From assembly GCA_963793335.1 (NCBI GenBank), contig CAWBZS010000001.1, positions 372,001-436,000 of the forward strand: a stretch of DNA of 64,000 nt. The letters are read 5' to 3'. The notes below the pieces were generated by a model. That model was not told the origin of the DNA. It worked only from the letters and a program-made list of their open reading frames with translations, and searched no databases. Below, piece after piece: positions 52,134 to 61,415 of the stretch (position 1 is the stretch's first letter; each line of letters starts with the position of its first letter). This stretch comes from Sva-07 sp963793335 (lineage in GTDB: Bacteria; Actinomycetota; Acidimicrobiia; Acidimicrobiales; Ilumatobacteraceae). The translations under genes and the position numbers were made by a program.

Positions 52134-53675
52134 GTGCGTCGGCCTCCCACATCTGTGCTGCGCGTCGCACGCCTCGTCACGCTGCCGCTGATCGTTCTGA
52201 TCGCGGCAGTGCTGGCATCGATGCTCCATCGCGCCGGACACACCCAGGGAGACGACTTCGCGCTGTACCTCCGCCAGGCGCGAAGCATCTTCGACGGCGA
52301 CATCGGGCAGGTGGTGTCCGACAACCGGTTCTCGGTCCTGAACTCCGACGGCGCCTTCAGCCCGATTGCGTACCCCTGGGGGTGGCCGTTGCTGCTGTCG
52401 CCGTTCGTGCACCTGTGGGAGTTCAGCTACGACCGGCTCAAGTACGTCGAGGTCGCAACGTACTGCCTGTGGCTGGTGCTTCTGCACGGCATCGTGCGGC
52501 GCCGCATCGGATGGGGACCTGCCTGTGCGGTCGCCGCAGTCTTCGCAACCGCACCGCTGTACCTCGCCCACACCGACCAGTTGCTCAGCGAGATCCCCCA
52601 CCTCGCCGCTGTCGCCCTCGTGATCTGGTGGTACGACCGCATCCGCCGACACTCGACGCTCCTCACCGCCACCACCGGGCAACTCGCGGGACTCGGCGCG
52701 TTGATCACCCTGGCGTTCAACGTCCGGCGTGAGGCGGTTGCCCTGCTGGCCGTGATCGCCGTGATGATGGTGTACGACCTGGTGTGCGAGTCGTTGGAGA
52801 ACCGTCGACCAGGCGACCACCTCGCCGCGGTGGCCATGGCCGCGGTGCAGCATCGGTGGCGCACGCTGATCACCCCGTTCGTTGCGTTTGCGGGCACCGT
52901 CGCGCTCGCCCAGCTCCTGCTTCCCACCGATCTGCTGCCCGACAACGGCAACAGCTCGGCGTTCATCGACGATCGATTCAGCGAGTACCCGGCCATCCTC
53001 AGCGAGCAACTCGGCTTCGGGGACCGCACCAACGTCGGGGCGCTCGTCGTGGCCATCGCCGCGGTCGGCGTGGTGATCGGCTTGCGTCGCCGACCGGCGC
53101 TCGACGGTCCGTTGGCACTGCTGGCCGTGTTCACCGCCATGGTGATCGGCACCCACTTCCGACAGGTCGACCGGTACTGGTTCCAAGTGACGCCGTGGGT
53201 GGCCTACTTCGCGACCGTCACGCTGGTGGAGACCGCTGGGTGGCTGCTGCCGCGGCGACGCCAGGTTGCGGTCGGCATCGCACTCGTGCCGCTCGCGGCG
53301 CTGGTGGTGGCACATCTCGTGGTGTTGCGCGGCGACGTCCGAGAGGTTCAACAGTTCAACGACGCCGGGCGCATCCAGACCGGTCCGGCGAACCCCACCG
53401 TGGCACCGGTCTACGACGCGGTGAACCTGTTGACACCGCCCGACGCGATCGTTGCCCACTTCCGTGCCCGAACGATGACGCTGCTCACCGATCGCCGATC
53501 GTTCCAGACCAGCAACTTCGAGCGCATCGCACAACGCGCCGACTACTACGCCGAACGCCGCAACTCCACCTACTGGCAGCCCGACCTCGACGCCGGCGAG
53601 GCACGTCGTGCCGGCTTCGAAGAGGTGTGGTCGGACCAGCGGTGGATCCTCTGGCGGGTCGCCGACGAGCCATGA
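52134..53675 (+). CDS. Putative GT-C family membrane glycosyltransferase
   Basis: The 513-residue protein has about ten membrane helices and, after the first, HTQGDDFALYLRQARSI, a DD-containing first extracytoplasmic loop typical of GT-C enzymes that use lipid-linked sugars (GT39/ArnT-like). A soluble domain follows the last helix (about 400-513). GTG 52134 is preferred to GTG 52125 because the latter lies within the -10 element. It heads a cluster with a methyltransferase, a flippase-like protein and a GT2, suggesting surface glycan or glycolipid assembly; substrate unknown. Confidence 0.65.
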   Translation: MRRPPTSVLRVARLVTLPLIVLIAAVLASMLHRAGHTQGDDFALYLRQARSIFDGDIGQVVSDNRFSVLNSDGAFSPIAYPWGWPLLLSPFVHLWEFSYDRLKYVEVATYCLWLVLLHGIVRRRIGWGPACAVAAVFATAPLYLAHTDQLLSEIPHLAAVALVIWWYDRIRRHSTLLTATTGQLAGLGALITLAFNVRREAVALLAVIAVMMVYDLVCESLENRRPGDHLAAVAMAAVQHRWRTLITPFVAFAGTVALAQLLLPTDLLPDNGNSSAFIDDRFSEYPAILSEQLGFGDRTNVGALVVAIAAVGVVIGLRRRPALDGPLALLAVFTAMVIGTHFRQVDRYWFQVTPWVAYFATVTLVETAGWLLPRRRQVAVGIALVPLAALVVAHLVVLRGDVREVQQFNDAGRIQTGPANPTVAPVYDAVNLLTPPDAIVAHFRARTMTLLTDRRSFQTSNFERIAQRADYYAERRNSTYWQPDLDAGEARRAGFEEVWSDQRWILWRVADEP

Positions 53676-53717
53676 GCATCGGCCCGCGGTGTTGATCGCT
53701 ACGCTCGGATCTCGATC

Positions 53718-54332
53718 ATGAGCAGCACCGACCTCGCCGACAACGTTCCCACCGGGAACACCTACGACAAGTACGCCTCGACGAACCCGATCGAGCAGCG
53801 CATGATGCGCGGCTTCTTCGACGCGTTCGACCGCTGCCTGGCCTCACTCGACCCGAAGCGCATCTTGGAGATCGGCGTCGGCGAGGGCATCGTGACCAGT
53901 CGGGTGATCGAGCGTTTCCCCGAGGCCGCTGTGGTGGGCCTCGACCTCCCCGATGAGGAGCTCGCCGCCGACTGGCAATCGCTCGATCTCGACTGCGTGT
54001 TCGGTGATGCCGGCCACCTGCCATTCCCCGACGACGCCTTCGATCTCGTCCTCGCCATCGAAGTGTTCGAGCACCTTCCCGACCCCGACGCGGCGATGGC
54101 CGAACTGGCGCGGGTCGGATCGGGCACCCTCGTTGCGTCGGTGCCGTTCGAGCCGATCTGGCGCGCCGGCAACATGGCCAGGGGGCGGTACCTTCGCAAC
54201 CTCGGCAACACACCGGGGCACATCAACCACTGGACCCACCGCGGCTTCAGCAGCCTGGTTGCGGATCACTTCGACGTCAACGATCGGTCCACACCGCTGC
54301 CGTGGACCATGGTGTCGGCCCGCGTTCGCTGA
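53718..54332 (+). CDS. Class I SAM-dependent methyltransferase
   Basis: The 204-residue protein has motif I RILEIGVGEGIVTSRVI (about 48-64), acidic strand VVGLDLPDEEL, then DAGHLPFPDDAFDLVLAIEV and a post-motif EHLPDPDAAMAELARV. It is a type 11 methyltransferase of unknown substrate, perhaps a lipid or sugar given its neighbours. Confidence 0.85.
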   Translation: MSSTDLADNVPTGNTYDKYASTNPIEQRMMRGFFDAFDRCLASLDPKRILEIGVGEGIVTSRVIERFPEAAVVGLDLPDEELAADWQSLDLDCVFGDAGHLPFPDDAFDLVLAIEVFEHLPDPDAAMAELARVGSGTLVASVPFEPIWRAGNMARGRYLRNLGNTPGHINHWTHRGFSSLVADHFDVNDRSTPLPWTMVSARVR

Positions 54333-54355
54333 GCCGAGGCGCCGATGAGTTGTCG

Positions 54356-55300
54356 ATGACCCGCAAACGCCTCGCCAACCTGCTCGGGGTGGCGATCGGC
54401 GTCGCTGGCATTGCGTTCGTCACCCGGCGCATCATCCAGGATCGCGCCGAGATCGGCGATGCGTTGTCGTCGGCCAACCCGGCCTGGCTCGTGGTCGGCG
54501 GCGTGTTCGGACTCGTCGCGATGGCGCTCATCGGGTTCAACTGGCTGGCGATCATCCGCCATGGCGGGGTGCCCGTTCGCTGGCGACGTGGGCTGGCGTG
54601 GTTCTTCGTCGGCCAGCTCGGCAAGTACGTCCCCGGTGGGATCTGGCCGATCGTCGGGCAGGCAGAACTCGCCCACCGAGGCGCGACCCCGCGTCCCATC
54701 GCCTATGCGTCGACGGCGGTCTCGATGGTCGCCACCTTCCTCGGAGCGGCCACCGTCGGAGCGGTCGCCGGCCTGGTCGATCCGCCCGCGTCGCCGTGGA
54801 TCGCCGTCCTCCTCGCAGCCGGTCTCGTCGTGGTGGCCGTCGCGATCACCGCTCCCGCCGCACGCCGCAGCGCCAGTCGTGTGCTCCGTCGGGTGACCAA
54901 CCGGGAGATGCAGCTTCCCGAGCCCCGCTGGTTCGGTGGCGTCGTCGCCTTCCACCTACCGGTGTGGTTGGCGTTCTCGGGCATGAACGTGTTCGCCGTG
55001 GTCGCGCTCGGCACCGAGGTCGACGCCGGGCTGGTGGTGCAGCTCGTCTTCGTGTCGTGCGTGTCGTGGATGGCCGGGTTCGTGATCATCGGAGTACCGG
55101 GCGGGATCGGCGTACGCGAGACGATCTTCATCTCGATGATGACCGCACCGTTGGGTGCCGGCGTGGCCGTGGCCGCGGCCGTGCTCAGCCGAGTCGTGTC
55201 GATCGGGGTCGATCTTGCGGGGGCCGGTGCGTCGGTGGGGCTGGCACGCCTCGACCGTCCACCGTCGACGACCGCTGCCGACGGTTACGCTTCGCCGTGA
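54356..55300 (+). CDS. Lysylphosphatidylglycerol synthase TM-like/UPF0104 membrane protein
   Basis: The 314-residue protein has about eight helices and the family motifs GQLGKYVPGGIWPIVGQ (about 85-101) and VIIGVPGGIGVRETIF. Relatives act as flippases or unknown transporters of lipids; the catalytic MprF C-terminal domain is absent. ATG 54356 avoids overlap with the methyltransferase; an upstream GTG at 54302 would overlap. Its TGA shares a base with the GT2 ATG. Confidence 0.8.
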   Translation: MTRKRLANLLGVAIGVAGIAFVTRRIIQDRAEIGDALSSANPAWLVVGGVFGLVAMALIGFNWLAIIRHGGVPVRWRRGLAWFFVGQLGKYVPGGIWPIVGQAELAHRGATPRPIAYASTAVSMVATFLGAATVGAVAGLVDPPASPWIAVLLAAGLVVVAVAITAPAARRSASRVLRRVTNREMQLPEPRWFGGVVAFHLPVWLAFSGMNVFAVVALGTEVDAGLVVQLVFVSCVSWMAGFVIIGVPGGIGVRETIFISMMTAPLGAGVAVAAAVLSRVVSIGVDLAGAGASVGLARLDRPPSTTAADGYASP

Positions 55301-56277
55301 TGTCGAACGCCGAGCACGCACCGAAGCGACCGGTGAAGCTGATCATCCAGATTCCCTGCTTGAACGAGGAGCAGACGCTGCCGATGACGCTCGCTGACCT
55401 CCCCCGCCAGGTTGCCGGTGTGGACATCGTCGAGTGGCTGGTGATCGACGACGGCAGCACCGATCGCACCGTCGAGGTCGCTCGCGAGCTCGGCGTCGAT
55501 CACATCGTGTCGCTTGGACGCAATCGAGGGCTCGCGACGGCGTTCATGACCGGGCTCGACGCGTGCCTGCGTGCAGGCGCTGACGTGATCGTGAACACCG
55601 ACGCCGACAACCAGTACCAGGGGGCATCGATCCCTGACCTGGTCGAACCGATTCTCACGGGGAGTGCCGACATGGTGGTCGGCGAACGCCCGATCGCCGA
55701 CATCGACGACTTCTCACGCGTCAAGAAGGCGCTGCAGAAGCTGGGCAGCTCCGTCGTGCGGCGGTTCTCCGGCACCGGCGTCCGCGATGCGGCGAGTGGG
55801 TTCCGGGCGTACGGACGAGATGCGGCGATGCGCGTCCAGGTGTTCGGCCGATACACCTACACGATGGAGACGATCGTGCAGGCCGGGTGGAACGGTGTCT
55901 CGATCGAATCAGTACCGATCGGCGTCAACCCGAAGACTCGCGACTCGCGACTCGTCAAGAGCAGCAGCCGCTATGTGTGGCGGTCGGCGCAGACGATCAT
56001 CCGCAGCTTTGCGCTGTACAAGCCCTTCCGGTTCTTCTTCGTCGTCGGCCTGGTGCCGTTCGTGCTCGGGGCGCTCGTGCTGCTGCGATGGCTCGGGTTG
56101 TACCTGACCGAAGACGTGTACACCAGCCGCGTGCCGAGCTTGCTCGGCGGGATCGGGTTGATCGTGCTCGCCGCGCAGATCTGGGCGGTGGCGTTCCTCG
56201 CCGATCTCCAGGCCGCCAATCGGCGCGTGCTCGAAGATCTTCGTCTACGCGCCGCCCGCGCCGACTACGACGGCTGA
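55300..56277 (+). CDS. Family 2 glycosyltransferase (polyprenyl-phosphate sugar transferase-like)
   Basis: The 325-residue protein has the GT-A start IIQIPCLNEEQTLPMTLADL, WLVIDDGSTDRTVEVA, the DXD-type NTDADNQYQ (about 100) and GFRAYGRDAAMRV, with two C-terminal membrane helices (FFFVVGLVPFVLGALVLL and GGIGLIVLAAQIWAVAFL). It resembles dolichyl/polyprenyl-phosphate mannose or glucose synthases that make lipid-linked sugars for GT-C enzymes like the one at 52134. Confidence 0.88.
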   Translation: MSNAEHAPKRPVKLIIQIPCLNEEQTLPMTLADLPRQVAGVDIVEWLVIDDGSTDRTVEVARELGVDHIVSLGRNRGLATAFMTGLDACLRAGADVIVNTDADNQYQGASIPDLVEPILTGSADMVVGERPIADIDDFSRVKKALQKLGSSVVRRFSGTGVRDAASGFRAYGRDAAMRVQVFGRYTYTMETIVQAGWNGVSIESVPIGVNPKTRDSRLVKSSSRYVWRSAQTIIRSFALYKPFRFFFVVGLVPFVLGALVLLRWLGLYLTEDVYTSRVPSLLGGIGLIVLAAQIWAVAFLADLQAANRRVLEDLRLRAARADYDG

Positions 56278-56316
56278 GCACACCGCACCGGCGAACCCGC
56301 GTGTTGAACCGCCTGT

Positions 56317-57045
56317 TCAGAGCAGGCCGAGGTAGTTGCCACCGTCGACGTGCAACTGGACGCCGGTGGTGAAACCCGCCGGCTCGCCACACAGGAAGGC
56401 GACCATCTGTCCGAAGTCGGCGGCGTCACCCATCCGCATCGAGGCCTGCTGCTCGGCGGTGTAGAGCTGCTCGACGCGCGGGGTGCGGTGCAGCCCGGGT
56501 TGCACGCTGTTGACGGTGACACCGTCCCCGGCGACTTCGAGTGCCAGCGTCTTGAGGAACGCCGTCGCCCCGGCTCGAGCCGTGTTCGACAAGATGAGCT
56601 GCGCCATCGGCTGGCGTACCGCCAGCGACGTGATCGCCACCACCCTCCCCCACTGCTGGTGCTGCATCGCCGGCACCGCTTGCTTGCACATCGCCACCAC
56701 CGACATCAGGTTGAGGTCGATGGCGGCTGGATAGGCCTCGACGGGGGTCGAGGCGAAGTTCCCCGGCGGTGGACCACCAGCGTTGGCGACCAGAATGTCG
56801 ACGCCGCCGAGCTCGGCGACTGCATCGACCACGAAGCCGGCAGCGCCATCGGGTGTCGACACGTCGGCCACGATCGGGACGCACCCATGGCCGACTGCTG
56901 CGGCCGCGTCGGCGAGGCGTTGCCGGTCGCGTCCACAGATGGCGACCCGCACGCCCTCCGCTGCGAGCGCCTCCGCCGTCGCCAGCCCCAACCCCGATGT
57001 TCCGGCTGCAACCGCTGCGCGTCGTCCGCTGATTCCAAGGTCCAT
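56317..57045 (-). CDS. SDR family oxidoreductase with atypical active site
   Basis: The 242-residue Rossmann protein has a nucleotide loop variant VAAGTSGLGLATAEAL and the NAGG strand, but the catalytic YXXXK is replaced: the segment reads LSNTARAGATAFLKTLALE, with Ser at the Tyr position and Arg at the Lys position. A subgroup of FabG-like SDRs has this pattern; its activity is uncertain. The end VDGGNYLGLL is normal. ATG 57045 is supported by TACGGT 6 bases before it. Confidence 0.85.
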   Translation of the reverse strand: MDLGISGRRAAVAAGTSGLGLATAEALAAEGVRVAICGRDRQRLADAAAAVGHGCVPIVADVSTPDGAAGFVVDAVAELGGVDILVANAGGPPPGNFASTPVEAYPAAIDLNLMSVVAMCKQAVPAMQHQQWGRVVAITSLAVRQPMAQLILSNTARAGATAFLKTLALEVAGDGVTVNSVQPGLHRTPRVEQLYTAEQQASMRMGDAADFGQMVAFLCGEPAGFTTGVQLHVDGGNYLGLL

Positions 57046-57051
57046 GACCCC

Positions 57052-57057
57052 ACCGTA
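57052..57057 (-). promoter_or_regulatory. -10 element (TACGGT) of the SDR gene
   Basis: Minus-strand TACGGT, 6 bases, ATG 57045. Confidence 0.45.
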
Positions 57058-57108
57058 GAGCGGGGTCTGCGTCGACGACGTACGGGTACGATCGCGTGCA
57101 GTGAGACC

Positions 57109-58548
57109 ATGAGCGACCATCTCGGCAACGGCGACCATCCGTACGATCAGCGGGCCCTCGACGCCATTGCCGATGCGGAGCCATATCCGTACTGGCTCGA
57201 GCGTGTCGAACTCCCCGAGTCCAACGCCACCCTCGTGCGCGACGAGCACTGCGACCTCTGCGTCGTCGGTGGCGGCTACACCGGCTTGTGGACCGCCGTG
57301 CTCGCCAAGGAACGCGACCCGTCTCGCGATGTCGTGCTGATCGACAAGGGCGAGGTCGGCGGAGCTGCCAGCGGCCGCAACGGGGGCTTCATGGAGGCGT
57401 CGCTGACCCACGGTGTCGGCAACGGGATGGACCGCCACGCCGACGAACTCGACACCCTCGAAGAACTCGGGCTGCGCAACCTCAACGAGATCGAGGCAGC
57501 CATCGAGCGGTACACGATCGACTGCGAGTACGAACGCAACGGCGTGATCGACGTCGCGCACACCGGTCACCCGCCCTCGTACCTCGACGAACTTCGAGAG
57601 GAGCACGATCTGCTGCGGTCGATGGGCCAGCAGGTTCGCTGGCTCGACCGGGACGCAATGCGCGCCGAGGTGAACTCACCCACCTACACCGGCGGACTGT
57701 TCCGGATGGGACGAGCCGCGCTGGTCGACCCGGCCAAGCTCGCCTGGGAACTCAAGCGGGTGGCCGAGGAACTCGGCGTGCGGATCTACGAGCACACCAG
57801 GGCGACCTCGATCGACCGGGACGGCCGGGGGGTCGCCGTCACCACCCCGCTCGGCACGATCCGCTGCGCGCAGGCGGCGCTCGGCACCAACGCCGACAAG
57901 CCCCTGCTCAAGCGGGTCAGGAGCTACATCATCCCGGTGTACGACTACTGCCTGGTGACCGAGCCGTTGTCCCCGCAACAGCTCGACGAGATCGGCTGGG
58001 TCAATCGCCAGGGGCTGTCCGACATCACCAACCAGTTCCACTACTACCGACTCACCGCCGACAACCGGATCCTGTGGGGCGGCTACGACGCGATCTACTT
58101 CTGGCGCTCCAAGGTGTCGGCCGAACTCGAGAGTCGCCCCGAGACGTGGGCCAAGCTGTCGGCACACTTCTTCGACACATTCCCGCAGCTCACCGACGTG
58201 AAGTTCACCCACGCCTGGGGTGGCGCGATCGACACCAGCACGCGCTTCTCGGTGTTCTTCGGGACCGCCGTGTCGAATCGGGTGGCCTATGCCGTTGGCT
58301 ACACCGGCCTCGGCGTCGCGGCCACGCGCTTCGGCGCGTCGACGATGCTCGACCTGCTCGCCGGTCGGAAGTCGATCGCCACCAAGACCGACTTCGTGCA
58401 GGACAAGCCGTTGCCATTTCCTCCGGAGCCGTTCCGCTTCATCGGGATCCAGGCAACACGGTGGTCGATGAACCACGAGGACAAGTCGGGGAAACGCAAC
58501 GCGTGGCTGCGGACCCTCGATCGCCTCGGCCTGGGCTTCGACTCGTAA
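57109..58548 (+). CDS. FAD-dependent oxidoreductase, DAO/PuuB-like
   Basis: The 479-residue protein has the FAD loop CDLCVVGGGYTGLWTAVLA (about 48-66), then GEVGGAASGRNGGFMEASL and a C-terminal GYTGLGVAATRFGA nucleotide-contact segment, all typical of amine or amino-acid oxidases of the DAO family such as PuuB. The substrate is unknown. Its TAA stop lies in a perfect palindrome shared with the convergent glgX. Confidence 0.85.
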   Translation: MSDHLGNGDHPYDQRALDAIADAEPYPYWLERVELPESNATLVRDEHCDLCVVGGGYTGLWTAVLAKERDPSRDVVLIDKGEVGGAASGRNGGFMEASLTHGVGNGMDRHADELDTLEELGLRNLNEIEAAIERYTIDCEYERNGVIDVAHTGHPPSYLDELREEHDLLRSMGQQVRWLDRDAMRAEVNSPTYTGGLFRMGRAALVDPAKLAWELKRVAEELGVRIYEHTRATSIDRDGRGVAVTTPLGTIRCAQAALGTNADKPLLKRVRSYIIPVYDYCLVTEPLSPQQLDEIGWVNRQGLSDITNQFHYYRLTADNRILWGGYDAIYFWRSKVSAELESRPETWAKLSAHFFDTFPQLTDVKFTHAWGGAIDTSTRFSVFFGTAVSNRVAYAVGYTGLGVAATRFGASTMLDLLAGRKSIATKTDFVQDKPLPFPPEPFRFIGIQATRWSMNHEDKSGKRNAWLRTLDRLGLGFDS

Positions 58549-58576
58549 CGTTTGGTGTCTGACACCAAACGTTACG
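58544..58576. repeat. GGTGTCTGACACC palindrome, copy 3 (perfect)
   Basis: A perfect 33-nt palindrome with 16-base arms around T58560. It contains the TAA stop of the upstream gene (58546-58548) and, on the other strand, the TAA stop of glgX (58574-58572). A hairpin between convergent genes fits a bidirectional terminator. Confidence 0.85.
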
Positions 58577-60398
58577 GATGCGGGCGGGTGAGGACCACGA
58601 TCGAGCGAGGGCCGACCACGACGGACTCGGACGCCTCCTTGCCGGCGCCCACGTCAGCGTCGGAGCCAGGCTCGGGCGTGGTGTCGATCGCCACGTGCCA
58701 TCGGCCCGGAAGCTGCACGGTGAACTCCACCGGCTCCCACCACATGTTGGCCATCACGTAGAGCCCCTCGGTCCCCCAGGCGATCGAACGCGAACCGTGG
58801 GTGGTGTCGAGGTCGCCGTCGGCGCCGAAGGTCGCCATCGGCTCCCCGGCTCGAACGCTGTCCCAGAGCACCGGATGCGCCGACCGAAGTGCGATGACGT
58901 CGCGAACGAACGCCTCGTGATCGGACCACTCGGCGGCTCGACCCCAGTCGAGCCAGGAGGTCTCGTTGTCCTGGTTGTAGGCGTTGTTGTTGCCCCCCTG
59001 GGTTCGCGCCCACTCGTCGCCGGCGACGAGCATCGGCACCCCTCGGCTGAGCAACAGCAGGCACGCCGCGTTGCGGAGCTGGCGTCGTCGCAGCACCATC
59101 ACGTCGTCGGGGACGTCGACGTCACCCTCCCACCCACAGTTCCACGACCGGTTGTCATGGTGCCCATCGGTGTTGTCCCAGCCATTGGCGTGATTGTGCT
59201 GGTGGTCGTACGCAACGAGGTCGTACATCGTGAATCCGTCGTGAGCGGTGAGGAAGTTCAACGAAGACATCGGACTGCCGAACAGGTCCGGACTCCCCGC
59301 AACGCGTCGCATCACCGTCGGCACCATCCCGGGCTCACCACGCAGGAAGCCGCGCAGGTCGTCGCGGAACTGCCCGTTCCACTGCATCCACCGCTGATCG
59401 GGAAAGTCGGGTCCGAGGAGATACCGCGCCATGTCCCAGGGTTCGGCGATCAGACGAACACCGCGGCGCTCCCCCCAGTCGCCGATCGAGCGCACGAAGT
59501 CCGCATCGCGAGCGAGCACGGCGGCAAGATCGAATCGGAAGCCGTCGACGCCGAGGTCCGCGAGCCGTTCGAGCGACTCCATGATCAGCCGTCGCGACTG
59601 TGGAGAATGGGCATCGACGACGTTGCCGGTGCCCGCGTCGTTCAGATAGGAGCCATCGGGGCGAACCACGTAGTACTCGCGTTCGTCGAGGATCCGCAGC
59701 GAGTAGTCGGGCCCGTCACGACCCTCCTCGGTGGTGTGGTTGACGACCACGTCGAGCCACACTTCGATGTCGTGTTCGTGCGCAGCGGCCACGAGATCGG
59801 CGAGTTCCTCCGCCGGGTGCTCACCGGCCGCGTACTGCCGATGGACCGCACCGAACACCAGCGGCATGTAGCCCCAGTAGTTGCCCTCGTCGGGATCGAA
59901 CTGGTGCACGGGCAGCAACTCGAGCACCGAGACACCGAGCGTTGCAAGCCGAGGCAGTTCGTCGATCGCCGCAGCAAACGTCCCCGCGTGCACATGATCA
60001 CGGCGCTTGGTGAGACCGCGTACGTGTGCCTCGTACACCACCAGCGGCCGTGAGGTGTGGCGCTGCGGCCGAGGTTGCGGCCACGGGGCGGCCACCGCCC
60101 TCGGGAAGTCGGCTGGAGCCACGTGGCCGGCCGCCCGGTTCGCGCGTCGGGAGTGTCCCGGCGGGAACCAGACCTCGGTGGCTCGCGGATCGAGCGCCAG
60201 TCGATCGGCATCGACTGCGATCGTGTAGCGAGCGCCGACAGGAACCTGCCCACGCCAATCGCCGGTGATCGAGTCGCGCTCGAGCGCGATGCGCTCGCCG
60301 CCGTCGACGCGCGCCTGCACCGCCTTGATCCCCGAGGTGTGGATGGCGATGTCGAACATCCCCTCGCCGCCGGGTTGACCAGGTTCGTCGCCGCCCAT
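58572..60398 (-). CDS. glgX: Glycogen debranching enzyme GlgX-like (isoamylase family)
   Basis: The 608-residue GH13 enzyme has VVYEAHVRGLTKRRDHVHAG, the catalytic nucleophile motif DLGVDGFRFDLAAVL, the acid/base region RLIAEPWDMARYLLG and the third acid in SLNFLTAHDGFTMYD. It removes alpha-1,6 branches from glycogen. The N-terminal CBM48 part is short. ATG 60398 (MGGDEPGQPGGEGMFDIAIH) is the best start; a second frame over the same stretch reads MFGWAATNLVNP, so a start-region shift is possible. Confidence 0.85.
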   Translation of the reverse strand: MGGDEPGQPGGEGMFDIAIHTSGIKAVQARVDGGERIALERDSITGDWRGQVPVGARYTIAVDADRLALDPRATEVWFPPGHSRRANRAAGHVAPADFPRAVAAPWPQPRPQRHTSRPLVVYEAHVRGLTKRRDHVHAGTFAAAIDELPRLATLGVSVLELLPVHQFDPDEGNYWGYMPLVFGAVHRQYAAGEHPAEELADLVAAAHEHDIEVWLDVVVNHTTEEGRDGPDYSLRILDEREYYVVRPDGSYLNDAGTGNVVDAHSPQSRRLIMESLERLADLGVDGFRFDLAAVLARDADFVRSIGDWGERRGVRLIAEPWDMARYLLGPDFPDQRWMQWNGQFRDDLRGFLRGEPGMVPTVMRRVAGSPDLFGSPMSSLNFLTAHDGFTMYDLVAYDHQHNHANGWDNTDGHHDNRSWNCGWEGDVDVPDDVMVLRRRQLRNAACLLLLSRGVPMLVAGDEWARTQGGNNNAYNQDNETSWLDWGRAAEWSDHEAFVRDVIALRSAHPVLWDSVRAGEPMATFGADGDLDTTHGSRSIAWGTEGLYVMANMWWEPVEFTVQLPGRWHVAIDTTPEPGSDADVGAGKEASESVVVGPRSIVVLTRPHP

Positions 60399-60460
60399 CC
60401 GAACATGATGCCGTACGCACTCGTCTCGCGACCGAACAGACGGCACATCGATGGCTCCGG

Positions 60461-60466
60461 TAACGT
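60461..60466 (+). promoter_or_regulatory. -10 element (TAACGT) of the MoxR gene
   Basis: TAACGT, 7 bases, ATG 60474; supports that start over an in-frame ATG at 60417. Confidence 0.5.
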
Positions 60467-60473
60467 CGGGGCG

Positions 60474-61415
60474 ATGACGCCGACCACCGTCGCCGGTGCG
60501 CTGTCGCGCCACGGCTACCTCCCCGACGAGGGCATCTCGACCGCGGTGTTCCTGGCGATGACCCTCCATCGACCGCTGTTGCTCGAAGGCGAAGCGGGCG
60601 TCGGGAAGACCGAACTCGCCAAGACGGTTGCTGCTGCGACCGGCGGCGAGCTGATCCGGTTGCAGTGCTACGAGGGCATCGACGTGTCGCAGGCCGTCTA
60701 CGACTGGGACTACGCCCGCCAACTCCTGCATCTTCGCGCCAGCGAAGCCACCGGTGAATCGGCCACCCGAACCGCCGACGAGTTGGAGGCCGAGCTCTAC
60801 GGCGAGCGGTTCCTGATCAAGCGCGCGCTGCTCCACGCCATCGAGCCGGTCGACGGGCCACCACCGGTGTTGCTGATCGACGAGATCGACCGCGCCGACG
60901 ACGAGTTCGAGGCGTACCTCCTCGAGGTGCTGTCCGACTTCCAGATCACCATCCCCGAGATCGGGGCCTTTCGTGCCGAGCAGCCACCGATCGTGATCCT
61001 GACCTCGAACCGGACGCGTGACGTCCACGATGCCTTGAAACGTCGGTGCCTGTACCACTGGGTCGAACACCCCGGCTTCGAGCGCGAGGTCGCCATCGTC
61101 AAACTGCGCGTGCCCGACATCCAAGACGACCTCGCCCGCCAGGTCGCGAGCGCGGTCGAGGCGCTTCGTGAGTTGTCGCTCTACAAGCCCCCCGGTGTCG
61201 CCGAGACGATCGACTGGGCGACGGCGCTCGGCAGACTCGGAGCCACGGCACTCGACGAGCAGGTGGTGGCGAACACTCTCGGCACCGTGGTGAAGTACCG
61301 CGAAGACGCCCAGCGGGTCACGCAGCACGGCCTCAGCGATCTCGTACAGCGGGCGATCAGGGGTGGCCGGCCCGAGAGCGAAGCGCTCGCCCCGCCGACC
61401 AGCCCCAGGGCCTGA
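60474..61415 (+). CDS. MoxR-family AAA+ ATPase (CoxD-like)
   Basis: The 313-residue ATPase has Walker A LLLEGEAGVGKTELAKTVAA (about 34-53), Walker B VLLIDEIDRADDEFEAYLLE, sensor IVILTSNRTRDVHDALKRRC. MoxR/CoxD works with a VWA protein to mature the molybdenum-copper or related site of Cox enzymes. CoxE follows with a one-base overlap (TGATG). Confidence 0.9.
   Translation: MTPTTVAGALSRHGYLPDEGISTAVFLAMTLHRPLLLEGEAGVGKTELAKTVAAATGGELIRLQCYEGIDVSQAVYDWDYARQLLHLRASEATGESATRTADELEAELYGERFLIKRALLHAIEPVDGPPPVLLIDEIDRADDEFEAYLLEVLSDFQITIPEIGAFRAEQPPIVILTSNRTRDVHDALKRRCLYHWVEHPGFEREVAIVKLRVPDIQDDLARQVASAVEALRELSLYKPPGVAETIDWATALGRLGATALDEQVVANTLGTVVKYREDAQRVTQHGLSDLVQRAIRGGRPESEALAPPTSPRA

Noticed and set aside
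50985..53534. Long minus-strand open frame opposite coxL, coxM and the GT-C gene
   Set aside because: Antisense shadow spanning three well-supported plus-strand genes; composition is His/Arg/Gly-rich with no domain.
58572..61328. Extended GlgX starting at 61328
   Set aside because: The upstream part is antisense to the MoxR gene and has no GlgX similarity; ATG 60398 is a better start.
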